The position numbers and the translations under genes are program-made. The notes beneath the pieces are model-generated. The model searched no databases. It was not told where the DNA came from and saw only the letters and a program-made list of their open reading frames with translations. A stretch of 64,000 nt of DNA from a virus. Positions 52,613-58,946 of the stretch are shown here, in pieces. The stretch lies in IMG/VR virus record IMGVR_UViG_3300021171_000010, positions 1 through 64,000 of that record; one strand, 5' to 3'. Within the stretch, counting starts at the first letter, position 1; each line of letters starts with the position of its first letter.

Positions 52613-52963
52613 TTACCGTGTTGCTCGCAGGGTGCAACCCACAGAGGGCTGTTTTTGGACTTTCGACTGTATGAGCCTTGCGATTGCATCATTGAGCGCA
52701 GCCATAACCTTATCAGAAAGCGCGCCCGTCACACAACAAGCATTTTCATCCAGCGGAAGAGGCTCATGCAGGGGCGTGGGCCACTTGTTTCGAATCTCTC
52801 GAATAAAGGCCTCGACGTCTGCGCGCACTTCGTTCTGGAAGTCTTCCCCAACCCGGGTGAATTTGCCTGCCCGAAACTTCTGGGAGCACGCCAGGGCGTG
52901 ATTGTGAATGGCTGATTCATTCAGCAGCCGCAGAGTCGCAAGGTCAACAAATTCCGTGCTCAT
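52613..52963 (-). CDS. Hypothetical helical protein
   Basis: 116 residues: MSTEFVDLATLRLLNESAIHNHALACSQKFRAGKFTRVG, then EDFQNEVRADVEAFIREIRNKW, then LDENACCVTGALSDKVMAALNDAIARLIQSKVQ. It is helical with a Cys pair. It overlaps the SprT-like gene (upstream) by 4 bases. I recognise no family. Its position just before the polymerase suggests a replication accessory protein. Confidence 0.55.
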   Translation of the reverse strand: MSTEFVDLATLRLLNESAIHNHALACSQKFRAGKFTRVGEDFQNEVRADVEAFIREIRNKWPTPLHEPLPLDENACCVTGALSDKVMAALNDAIARLIQSKVQKQPSVGCTLRATR

Positions 52964-53613
52964 TCGTCTTCGCCGTCTCCTTCCAATTCTTTCGGGATTT
53001 CAAACGCCATGGCCTGTTTGTTGCAAGCACACAGCGGGGCGCCAACTTCTTCCAGCCATTTTCGAGTGATGCGAACATTGCAACCGCACTCGCCGCATTC
53101 CGCCTTGATTAGCCGGGTGGTCTGTTTCTTGTCCAGCCGAAAACCCGGCTGGAGGGCTGGGTGCGGATAATCTCCAAGCCTCGCCTGAGTCATTAAGCGG
53201 AGTTCTTGCATCAGCGATTCGCCGGCGTGCGTAGCGGTCATCTTGCCCTCAAGTCCGACCGCCAGGGCAGCTTTCTTGAAGACCTTGTTGTGCTTTTCCT
53301 TGCAGCCTACTACGGCGTGCACCAACTCATGAACCAGCACTGGCAACACCCCGGCCTGCGCCTCTGTCACACTGGCCGTAAGGCGAGGGCTGATGAAAAT
53401 GTGGCAGGCTTTGTCCTCGCTCGCCTTTTCCGGCCAACATTCCCCGATTGGGTATTTGCGGGTGCCTGTGCCGCCACGGCTAGGCCAGCCGCAGGATACG
53501 TGCAGTTTCGCCGGTATTTCATAACCGGCCGTCTTGAAATGCGTCCGAAGCAAATCGGTCGCAGCGATTAGCCAGCCCTCGCGGGTGGCATGTTTTGGTA
53601 TGGTTTTACTCAT
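52960..53613 (-). CDS. SprT-like metallopeptidase, copy 2, with zinc ribbon
   Basis: 217 residues from ATG 53613 (MSKTIPKHATREGWL). A TTG start at 53622 is also in frame. LVHELVHAVVGCKEKHNKVFKKAALAVGL gives HExxH (about residue 94-98) and the downstream zinc His. The C-terminus has ECGECGCNVRI and PLCACNKQ, the C4 zinc ribbon of SprT-like proteases. It is related in role but not closely in sequence to the gene at 43477. SprT/Spartan proteases repair DNA-protein crosslinks. Confidence 0.82.
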   Translation of the reverse strand: MSKTIPKHATREGWLIAATDLLRTHFKTAGYEIPAKLHVSCGWPSRGGTGTRKYPIGECWPEKASEDKACHIFISPRLTASVTEAQAGVLPVLVHELVHAVVGCKEKHNKVFKKAALAVGLEGKMTATHAGESLMQELRLMTQARLGDYPHPALQPGFRLDKKQTTRLIKAECGECGCNVRITRKWLEEVGAPLCACNKQAMAFEIPKELEGDGEDE

Positions 53614-53618
53614 AAAAA

Positions 53619-53804
53619 TCAAGCAGGAGAGCCGTAGGCTTCAATCCTCCAAACTCCCCGCACGGAAGTCTTTTGCACAATCCGAGACTGTGTAGGCAGC
53701 TCCGGGTGTCGAAAAGAGACGTAATCTGCAAACGTCCCGTGCCGAACCCATCCCTTTGATTGCAGATATTTTATTGCAGATTTTTTCGAACTGAATATGC
53801 TCAT
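53619..53804 (-). CDS. Hypothetical 61-residue protein
   Basis: MSIFSSKKSAIKYLQSKGWVRHGTFADYVSFRHPELPTQSRI, then VRGVWRIEAYGSPA. It reads as a compact alpha/beta miniprotein. It lies with 5-base gaps in the leftward unit. No family recognised; the amino-acid pattern and position support it as a gene. Confidence 0.5.
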   Translation of the reverse strand: MSIFSSKKSAIKYLQSKGWVRHGTFADYVSFRHPELPTQSRIVQKTSVRGVWRIEAYGSPA

Positions 53805-53808
53805 AAAT

Positions 53809-54006
53809 TCAACGAGTGCGGGGCTCTAAAGTAAGCGCGCCATTTTCCAGCAGGTTCCACAGCTTCAAAAGGGTTTTCTCATCGCCTTTACCAATACGAA
53901 TTCCGCCATGGAAACCCGCCTTGCGAATTTCTTCGCAAAACTCAATTCCGTTCCGGGCTAGCACTCCGCCACCTGCGTATCGCATCCAAACATTTGCTTT
54001 GTTCAT
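53809..54006 (-). CDS. Hypothetical 65-residue protein
   Basis: MNKANVWMRYAGGGVLARNGIEFCEEIRKAGFHGGIRIGKGDEKTLLKLWNLLENGALTLEPRTR: a short globular sequence with a Gly-rich loop and helix. It overlaps the upstream gene by 4 bases (ATGA). It is a small early phage protein without a recognised family. Confidence 0.5.
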   Translation of the reverse strand: MNKANVWMRYAGGGVLARNGIEFCEEIRKAGFHGGIRIGKGDEKTLLKLWNLLENGALTLEPRTR

Positions 54007-54263
54007 ATAAGGTCCCTCGGAAAGGCGGTATTGCGATTTTCGGCGGGGATTGGCAAACCAGGACCGGCGTAAGGGCTAGGCTGGTAATATCCAGTGAAAT
54101 TCTCCACAACCCAACACGGTGCCCAGCCAGCATGCAGAGTCCCATCGTCGCCGTGCCACATAAAGCCGTAGTGCGGCTCCGGCCCAAATTTGTCCACACA
54201 GGACACGACACATTCAAAACGTCCAAAACTGAATTTTTGACCAGCGCTTAATTTTGCATTCAT
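54003..54263 (-). CDS. Hypothetical 86-residue first gene of the replication unit
   Basis: From ATG 54263: MNAKLSAGQKFSFGRFECVVSCVDKFGPEPHYGFMWHGDDG, then WVVENFTGYYQPSPYAG. Cys pair, His/Trp-rich. A TTG further upstream at 54293 lies in the promoter, so ATG 54263 is used; the -10 box CATATT is only 12 bases before it. It should be translated from a leaderless mRNA. Coupled to the next gene by ATGA. No family recognised. Confidence 0.5.
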   Translation of the reverse strand: MNAKLSAGQKFSFGRFECVVSCVDKFGPEPHYGFMWHGDDGTLHAGWAPCWVVENFTGYYQPSPYAGPGLPIPAENRNTAFPRDLI

Positions 54264-54269
54264 GCCAAC

Positions 54270-54307
54270 AATATGGCATACCCGTTTAAACAACGCAAGC
54301 GGATTTT
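54270..54307 (-). promoter_or_regulatory. Early-type promoter, leaderless, copy A
   Basis: On the minus strand: TTAAAAATCCGC, -35 TTGCGT (54298-54293), 17-base spacer, -10 CATATT (54275-54270), six bases, ATG 54263. Copy B at 58909 has the same order and spacing to the base, including TTAAAATCCGC. Transcription would start at or next to the A of ATG. A strong terminator sits directly upstream (54328-54360), so this promoter opens the polymerase unit. GTTTAAAC lies in its spacer. Confidence 0.7.
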
Positions 54308-54327
54308 TAACTTTTTAGTTTCACTAA

Positions 54328-54360
54328 TGAAAAGGGCAGCTTGGATAATCCAAGCTGCCC
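54328..54360 (-). terminator. Strong intrinsic terminator of the upstream leftward unit
   Basis: GGGCAGCTTGGA (54334-54345) pairs with TCCAAGCTGCCC (54349-54360) around a 3-base loop, 12 perfect pairs. On the minus strand the stem is followed by TTTTC. It ends transcription of the gene at 54406 just before promoter A. Confidence 0.88.
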
Positions 54361-54405
54361 AGTGCGACGAATGGCTAGCCGTGTGTATGTGGGCCTAGTG
54401 GTCGC

Positions 54406-55242
54406 TCAATTTGCAAGAGCCTGCTGGGGCTTCAGCACGGTCTTGGCGAATTCCAGAAAGCTCTCTGTGCTCTTCTGGAAAGGCAAGCACACCGGCACCC
54501 AAGCTTCCTTGCCGCCGTTGTATTTCTGCAGCTTGGTGGTGGTGGCGTAGTTGTAGCTGGGATAACCGCCCAGGCGCAGGCAGCCCGTCTGGCGATGGGT
54601 GAAGAACACCTTCCGGGCGCCCTCAGTGTAGATAGCGCCTTTCATATTCCACCACGCCAGGGCGTATTTGAAACCATCCACATCGAAGGTGAAAATGGTG
54701 CCGTCATCCGCCACAACATCCGGGCGGCGAATCAAGGTAAGCGCTGTGGCAAGGGGCTGGAAATACAGCATTCCAGCAGCCTTCTTGAGCTGCCACTCGG
54801 ACCAATCGCAAGTTCCGCCGGCCGAAACGACTTCAGCTTCGCTGTTCACAATCATTCCACGCGCGGCCGAGCCTTCGATTTTCTGCACGTAGCGGGTATC
54901 CTTCCAGCCGAGCACAGTGATGATAACGGGCGGCGAAGCCGGTTGAACTACGCCGGTGGCGGGGTCAATCCGCGGAGGATTGAACAGAGGCAGCTTGCCA
55001 TCGAAAAGCAAGGTGCCGAGAGGAAACCGCCGGCCGAGTTCGCTCATGTTTTGGACGATAAGTATATGCGGAAGTATAATATCACGAAAGGTCGGGATAT
55101 AATCCCCGAGAACTGGACCACCAGGAGCCACTGCACGCGTGCCGGCCGCCGGAGTTGTGGCCACAGCCGTTGTAGCTGGTGTGGTAGGTGGCGCTACTTG
55201 TTCGACTGGGACCGCGCCGGGTCCGAATGTTACTTCACTCAT
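54406..55242 (-). CDS. Hypothetical protein next to a DUF2800-like nuclease
   Basis: 278 residues. Thr/Pro/Ala-rich N-terminus (VEQVAPPTTPATTAVATTPAAG), then a compact region IPTFRDIILPHILIVQNMSELGRRFPLGTLLF, VIITVLGWKDTRYVQKI, GTIFTFDVDGFKYALAWWNMKGAIYTEGARKVFFTHRQTG, a beta-rich oligonucleotide-binding-like profile. It follows the nuclease gene by 20 bases. In phages, DUF2800 nucleases often pair with an ssDNA-binding or annealing protein, so that role is suggested, not shown. Confidence 0.45.
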   Translation of the reverse strand: MSEVTFGPGAVPVEQVAPPTTPATTAVATTPAAGTRAVAPGGPVLGDYIPTFRDIILPHILIVQNMSELGRRFPLGTLLFDGKLPLFNPPRIDPATGVVQPASPPVIITVLGWKDTRYVQKIEGSAARGMIVNSEAEVVSAGGTCDWSEWQLKKAAGMLYFQPLATALTLIRRPDVVADDGTIFTFDVDGFKYALAWWNMKGAIYTEGARKVFFTHRQTGCLRLGGYPSYNYATTTKLQKYNGGKEAWVPVCLPFQKSTESFLEFAKTVLKPQQALAN

Positions 55243-55262
55243 TTTGTTTTTATGTTTTGTGT

Positions 55263-56507
55263 TTATGTGCTGCTTTTCTCCGTCAACTGACGTAGAAAAC
55301 TGTAGGAGTCTCCTCGCTCAACCGCGCCTGCTTCTTCCAGGGCCTTCTGGAATTCTTCCACGGTAGCCTCTTTGTAGCCGCGGGGCGTCTTCTCCAAAAT
55401 CTTATCTTCAAGGGTGCCGAAGCTCGCTTCAAGGCATGCTTGATATTCTTCCTCGTTCAAATATTTCAGGGCGACTTCCTTGAACTTCGCAAGGTCTTTA
55501 ATCTTTCGGCGCCCGCTCGTGGTCTCAATCTTGTAGCCGGGCGGAATCTTCGCGTCACCTCGAAGCACTCGATTTGTGACCTGCCGTTTAAACGCGCCAG
55601 TCCAAACTGCCATAACTTGGGCAAGCTCCATCGCGAGCTTTGTATTCTGCGGGTCTTGTATCTGCGTTGGCGTAATCGACTCCGGAAACGCTAGAGGATG
55701 AAACTTCTTTGCCACGCCCAAGGCAGTAGCGAGATTCGCCGGGCATCTACCGAGGTGGTCACAGAAAAGACACACCGGAGTGAACTGGCGCGCCAAAGAA
55801 AAATCTCCCAGGTGCTTTGCTTCGATTGCTCTTAGGCAGACGGTTTTAACTCGCCGATACAATTCGGGCGCCTGTTCGCGAGTGAACACAGCGTCTGTGA
55901 TGTAGTCCAGATGAGGCTGCTTAAACCAAAACCGAACCTTCTGAAGCTTGGCAAATCGTCTAAACAAACCCAGCGTGTAGGCGATGCCTTGAAGATTATT
56001 TTCAGCCGATTCAACCGCCCAGAATCCAAATTTATAGTCCACGAGTTCGGCGTATAATTCGTCCCAAGAGATGAATCCGTGGTCAATGTATCCGCCCGTT
56101 GTGCAATCAGCGTCTTCATATTTGCAATCGTCAATTGGCAAGTAAGTTTCTTTGAGCTCCTGGATTTGATACTTAGCGGGAACCGGTTGATTAACCGCCC
56201 AATCGTCACCCTTCGTATAGGCTTCTTGTGCCTGTTCCTGCATGAAAGCTCGCCGGGTAGCTACAAAATCCAGGCATTCCGCCACCGCCAAAGCGTCATC
56301 ATCTCCCAGTTGCGCGTTGTCTTCCTGCGAGTCCACCACCTTGTGCGCCCGGGTGCCGGCAGTTGAGCGGCGATGCACCAGACCGTCTGTCTTCGAATCG
56401 AAATCAGGACAGGCTTCCAAGCACTGCAGCTTGCTAGGTGACCTGGGATGATGCGGTCTTTCTTCCAGAATCCCAATGTTTTTGACTTCGAGGCCAGTGA
56501 CTTTCAT
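55263..56507 (-). CDS. DUF2800-like PD-(D/E)XK nuclease
   Basis: 414 residues. GTRAHKVVDSQEDN (H of the active site), TGGYIDHGFISWDELYAELVDYKFGFWAVE (the D-x-K core) and CLFCDHLGRCPANLATALGVAKKF (Cys cluster). A C-terminal helical region carries GTLEDKILEKTPRGY. The layout is that of RecB/Cas4-like phage exonucleases (DUF2800 family). It likely makes 3' ssDNA for recombination or repair with its neighbour at 54406. Confidence 0.8.
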   Translation of the reverse strand: MKVTGLEVKNIGILEERPHHPRSPSKLQCLEACPDFDSKTDGLVHRRSTAGTRAHKVVDSQEDNAQLGDDDALAVAECLDFVATRRAFMQEQAQEAYTKGDDWAVNQPVPAKYQIQELKETYLPIDDCKYEDADCTTGGYIDHGFISWDELYAELVDYKFGFWAVESAENNLQGIAYTLGLFRRFAKLQKVRFWFKQPHLDYITDAVFTREQAPELYRRVKTVCLRAIEAKHLGDFSLARQFTPVCLFCDHLGRCPANLATALGVAKKFHPLAFPESITPTQIQDPQNTKLAMELAQVMAVWTGAFKRQVTNRVLRGDAKIPPGYKIETTSGRRKIKDLAKFKEVALKYLNEEEYQACLEASFGTLEDKILEKTPRGYKEATVEEFQKALEEAGAVERGDSYSFLRQLTEKSST

Positions 56508-56513
56508 AAAATA

Positions 56514-56543
56514 AGTAAGGCCAGAATATCACTTCCGGCCTTA
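56514..56543 (-). other. Inverted repeat upstream of the nuclease gene
   Basis: GTAAGGCC and GGCCTTAC flank a 14-base loop (plus coordinates about 56515-56543). On the minus strand it is followed by TTATTTTATG, that is, the nuclease ATG. It could be a weak terminator/attenuator or a protein-binding site. The 59-base gap holds nothing else. Confidence 0.4.
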
Positions 56544-56566
56544 CTCACTCAACTAAATTTTTGAGG

Positions 56567-56845
56567 TTACTTCACCTTGCACCACCTACCGCCACAGAAG
56601 TGCCAAGCTCCTGGCTTGACGTCCAACAGAGCCGAAGCCCGGGCGGCATTGCGGATTTCAAGCAGCCGTTGCCGAAGCTTGTAAAGCGCCAGTAGCTTAG
56701 TCTGCGTGACATACTGAGGAGAAACTCCAAGCTGCTTTGCGATTTGTGCGTCAGTCATCCGCTTTTCAGGCGGCACGATGTCATCCAGGGCATCGTTAAT
56801 TTCCCGGCCAATTTGTAACTTTTCTTTAAGTGTATGAGTTGCCAT
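56567..56845 (-). CDS. Helix-turn-helix protein (sigma-region-4-like)
   Basis: 92 residues. MTDAQIAKQLGVSPQYVTQTKLLALYKLRQRLLE forms a clear helix-turn-helix of the sigma-4/LuxR kind. The N-terminus (KEKLQIGREINDALDDIVPPEKR) is helical; the C-terminus (WHFCGGRWCKVK) has two Cys. It abuts the next gene with a 1-base gap. Probably a phage transcription regulator or terminase-small-subunit-like DNA-binding protein. Confidence 0.6.
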   Translation of the reverse strand: MATHTLKEKLQIGREINDALDDIVPPEKRMTDAQIAKQLGVSPQYVTQTKLLALYKLRQRLLEIRNAARASALLDVKPGAWHFCGGRWCKVK

Positions 56846-56846
56846 T

Positions 56847-57041
56847 TTAGTATTTGGACATCACGCGAGACTTGATGTCCTGAGCGGGTTTTCCAGTAGG
56901 ACGCCAATTACTGTGCTCGACTGCGTTTAGCAATCGTTTCTGGCGAGCCGCCTTTGCAGGCGTTGTGGATTTTGCTTTGATACCTCCCGGAGTCCGCACC
57001 TGGACCCGGCCTTTTCCAACAGATTTTATACGCACTGGCAT
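56847..57041 (-). CDS. Basic 64-residue protein
   Basis: MPVRIKSVGKGRVQVRTPGGIKAKSTTPAKAARQKRLLNAVEHSNW is a highly basic sequence (predicted nucleic-acid binder). Its start lies 16 bases inside the end of an AP2-HNH gene. It has no recognised family. Probably a small DNA- or RNA-binding phage protein. Confidence 0.5.
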   Translation of the reverse strand: MPVRIKSVGKGRVQVRTPGGIKAKSTTPAKAARQKRLLNAVEHSNWRPTGKPAQDIKSRVMSKY

Positions 57042-57532
57042 GTTTTAATGGTGGGAAAATTGAGCCGCGCAAACGAGCCAAAATATCTTGCAGCCAAAGC
57101 ATCATAAGCTTTAGCTGCCTCGATTTCATCAGTAAACAATCCTCCATAAATGTGAAGATAAAAATACCGAAGTTGCACAACCCATCGTTGTTTATCTGTC
57201 TTCCACGATACTCCACGAAAACGACTCGTTTTCCCAATTTTCAACTGGCGGAACGCAGAAGAATTTTGCTGATTAGAACAGGCCCTCAAATTCGAGCGAA
57301 GGCAATTTAAGCCATCTCCGTCTTTATGGTCTGTTTTTATTTTCCGGTCGGTAAGTCCCAAAATTACGCGATGTAAATAGCACTTTGTAAAGGAGCCGTC
57401 AGGTTTGACGGCGTGTCCGACCGCATAGGTGCGGCGTCCATATTTACGCGCCCACCAAGATTGCTGAGATACACGAACAAAGTCTTTTCGACTAACTCGT
57501 GCGAATCCTCCACTTGTAAGTAGTAATTTCAC
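57026..57532 (-). CDS. AP2-HNH homing endonuclease (copy 5)
   Basis: 168 residues from GTG 57532 (VKLLLTSGGFARVSRKDFVRVSQQSWWARKYGR); the frame is open upstream, but GTG 57532 overlaps the preceding stop as GTGA. HNH: LHRVILGLTDRKIKTDHKDGDGLNCLRSNLR. AP2: FRGVSWKTDKQRWVVQLRYFYLHIYGGLFTDEIEAAKAYDALAAR and FARLNFP. It overlaps the next gene by 16 bases. Its N-terminal DD motif is changed to SRKDF. Confidence 0.85.
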   Translation of the reverse strand: MKLLLTSGGFARVSRKDFVRVSQQSWWARKYGRRTYAVGHAVKPDGSFTKCYLHRVILGLTDRKIKTDHKDGDGLNCLRSNLRACSNQQNSSAFRQLKIGKTSRFRGVSWKTDKQRWVVQLRYFYLHIYGGLFTDEIEAAKAYDALAARYFGSFARLNFPTIKTCQCV

Positions 57533-57777
57533 GCTGCAATTCGCAAACCTAATTCTGCGCCGCGGTCTACAAGAGACCGAAGCTGTTGGTTGAGCGGCGC
57601 GCAAGACTGCCGCAGCGATTTAATGCTGGCTGCCTTTTTAACGGCGCCCAGTTCCTCGTCATTCTCGATACGCATTATCTGCACATCGACCGATGCTAAC
57701 TCTGCTTGAATCTGCTTGACTCGCTTCGGAATTCTCCGAGCTCGATTAGCCAGCAGGTGTTTTTTGGTATTGTGTTG
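57529..57777 (-). pseudogene. Frame-disrupted small gene, 3' part
   Basis: An open frame of about 82 codons without an ATG near its start: NTKKHLLANRARRIPKRV, then KQIQAELASVDVQIMRIENDEELGAVKK, then LNQQLRSLVDRGAELGLRIAA and TGA, which overlaps the GTG of the AP2-HNH gene (GTGA). Coding quality and the coupled stop argue it is real. It probably continues from the 39-codon ORF at 57746-57865 through a +1 shift at an A6 run. Either a recent mutation, a programmed +1 event or an assembly error. Confidence 0.5.
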
Positions 57778-57865
57778 TCATAAAAATAAACTGATTGAGA
57801 TTGCGAGCCAGATAAGCCGCCAGAGGCAAGCCCGGTCCCACCTCAGTTGAGAAAACGATTTGCAT
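57746..57865 (-). CDS. 39-residue ORF, 5' part of a split gene
   Basis: From ATG 57865: MQIVFSTEVGPGLPLAAYLARNLNQFIFMTTQYQ, then a new stop soon after an A6 run. Removing one A from CCAAAAAACACC would join it to the frame at 57529-57777 and give one ~112-residue protein. A second ATG at 57781 is in the same frame. The predicted domain has a hydrophobic segment followed by a charged helical half. Confidence 0.45.
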   Translation of the reverse strand: MQIVFSTEVGPGLPLAAYLARNLNQFIFMTTQYQKTPAG

Positions 57866-57893
57866 GGATGGAGTTGTCTATAAAGGCAAGGAT

Positions 57894-58436
57894 TCAATTG
57901 GCGAGCCTCAACATTTTCTGGAAAGTATCTTCACAATCCGGCGTGAAAGGAAAAGTGTTGGCCGGATTCACAAACTGGTCTGTCCGAATACGGTCAAAGA
58001 ACGGCACCACGATGTGCGGTGGAACGCCACGCTCATTACAGAATCGCTCAATAGTTGGCTTGGAAATACCAAGCTGGTAGTGAAGCTGAGCAACGCCCAC
58101 AGGAGTGGAGTCTATCCAAATTTCAACCTTCTTGGCCCAGGTATTGAGAAAAACCCCCTGTGCACCGCGCATACCGCAGTGCGCCGCTATGAGCCCCGCC
58201 CGGGCGCCCATACATTGAGCCCATCTCATATCGCCGGCCACGAATTCATGGGCATGCACCGTGTGATAAACAATCGGTGCACCTACCGGGATTGACTCCC
58301 TATGGGCGGCGAGAATAAGTGCATTTTCAAACTCTCTACTGCGCAGTCGGGACAGCTTTACTTCGTCCCGGGCCGCGAGAAGCTCCATGACCCTGGGGCA
58401 AGATTGCTGTGTATAAAGTTCTTGAAATGTATTCAT
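57894..58436 (-). CDS. Hypothetical protein with helical C-terminus
   Basis: 180 residues: MNTFQELYTQQSCPRVMELLAARDEVKLSRLRSREFENALILAAHRES, then GAPIVYHTVHAHEFVAGDMRWAQCMGARAGLIAAHCGMRG, and a C-terminus STPVGVAQLHYQLGISKPTIERFCNERG, which resembles a helix-turn-helix. It is coupled to the upstream gene (58433, 4-base overlap). It could be a DNA-binding protein, based on the last segment. Confidence 0.5.
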   Translation of the reverse strand: MNTFQELYTQQSCPRVMELLAARDEVKLSRLRSREFENALILAAHRESIPVGAPIVYHTVHAHEFVAGDMRWAQCMGARAGLIAAHCGMRGAQGVFLNTWAKKVEIWIDSTPVGVAQLHYQLGISKPTIERFCNERGVPPHIVVPFFDRIRTDQFVNPANTFPFTPDCEDTFQKMLRLAN

Positions 58437-58675
58437 ACGCCGGCGAAAAAGGATTCGATGAATTTGTCTCGCCGCTCTGCGGTGCGATAGCCGCGGACCT
58501 TGTTCAGAAACCGGATAGCCTTGCGGCCCTCCAAAAACACGGTGTTCCGGAGCTTGGCGGAGTGCAGCACCACTTCAGTGGCTGACGCCTGCGTGAAGGA
58601 GCAATGCCGGTTGTGGTTGTCTTCCACCTTCACAGGAGCTTTGTTCATTTTGATGATTGTTGGCAAGTCGAACAT
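58433..58675 (-). CDS. Hypothetical 80-residue protein
   Basis: MFDLPTIIKMNKAPVKVEDNHNRHCSFTQASATEVVLHSAKLRNTVFLEGRKAIRFLNKVRGYRTAERRDKFIESFFAGV: beta then helical, basic. A second ATG at 58648 is possible. It overlaps the downstream gene by 4 bases and follows the leaderless gene by 20 bases. No family recognised. Confidence 0.5.
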   Translation of the reverse strand: MFDLPTIIKMNKAPVKVEDNHNRHCSFTQASATEVVLHSAKLRNTVFLEGRKAIRFLNKVRGYRTAERRDKFIESFFAGV

Positions 58676-58695
58676 AAAACTGTTACGAGATAAAG

Positions 58696-58902
58696 TTAAT
58701 TGTTACGGGCCGGATGACGAGACGGTAAATAGTTATGCTTAGGGCGGTCTTCATCGGGAACTGCATCAGTGAGCATCGCCCGGGCGGCAATGACTCGACC
58801 CCGCAAAGCGATTCCCTCCGGGGATTGGAAGTCTTTCACAGTATCTTCTGCTACGGCAACTGCAGCATTCAACGCCGCCCATTCTGCTCTGTTTAATCTC
58901 AT
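58696..58902 (-). CDS. Leaderless 68-residue early protein
   Basis: MRLNRAEWAALNAAVAVAEDTVKDFQSPEGIALRGRVIAARAMLTDAVPDEDRPKHNYLPSRHPARNN. A helical protein with a disordered basic tail. Its ATG lies six bases after the -10 box of promoter B, so its mRNA should have almost no leader. First gene of the middle leftward unit. No family recognised. Confidence 0.55.
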   Translation of the reverse strand: MRLNRAEWAALNAAVAVAEDTVKDFQSPEGIALRGRVIAARAMLTDAVPDEDRPKHNYLPSRHPARNN

Positions 58903-58908
58903 GCCCAG

Positions 58909-58946
58909 AATATGACAGACACCACAACCAAAGGCAAGCGGATTTT
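58909..58946 (-). promoter_or_regulatory. Early-type promoter, leaderless, copy B
   Basis: Minus strand: TTAAAATCCGC, -35 TTGCCT (58937-58932), 17-base spacer, -10 CATATT (58914-58909), six bases, ATG 58902. It matches copy A (54270) in boxes and in spacing to the start codon. Its upstream element overlaps the stop of the SF2 helicase (58945), so it is embedded in the operon. Confidence 0.7.
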
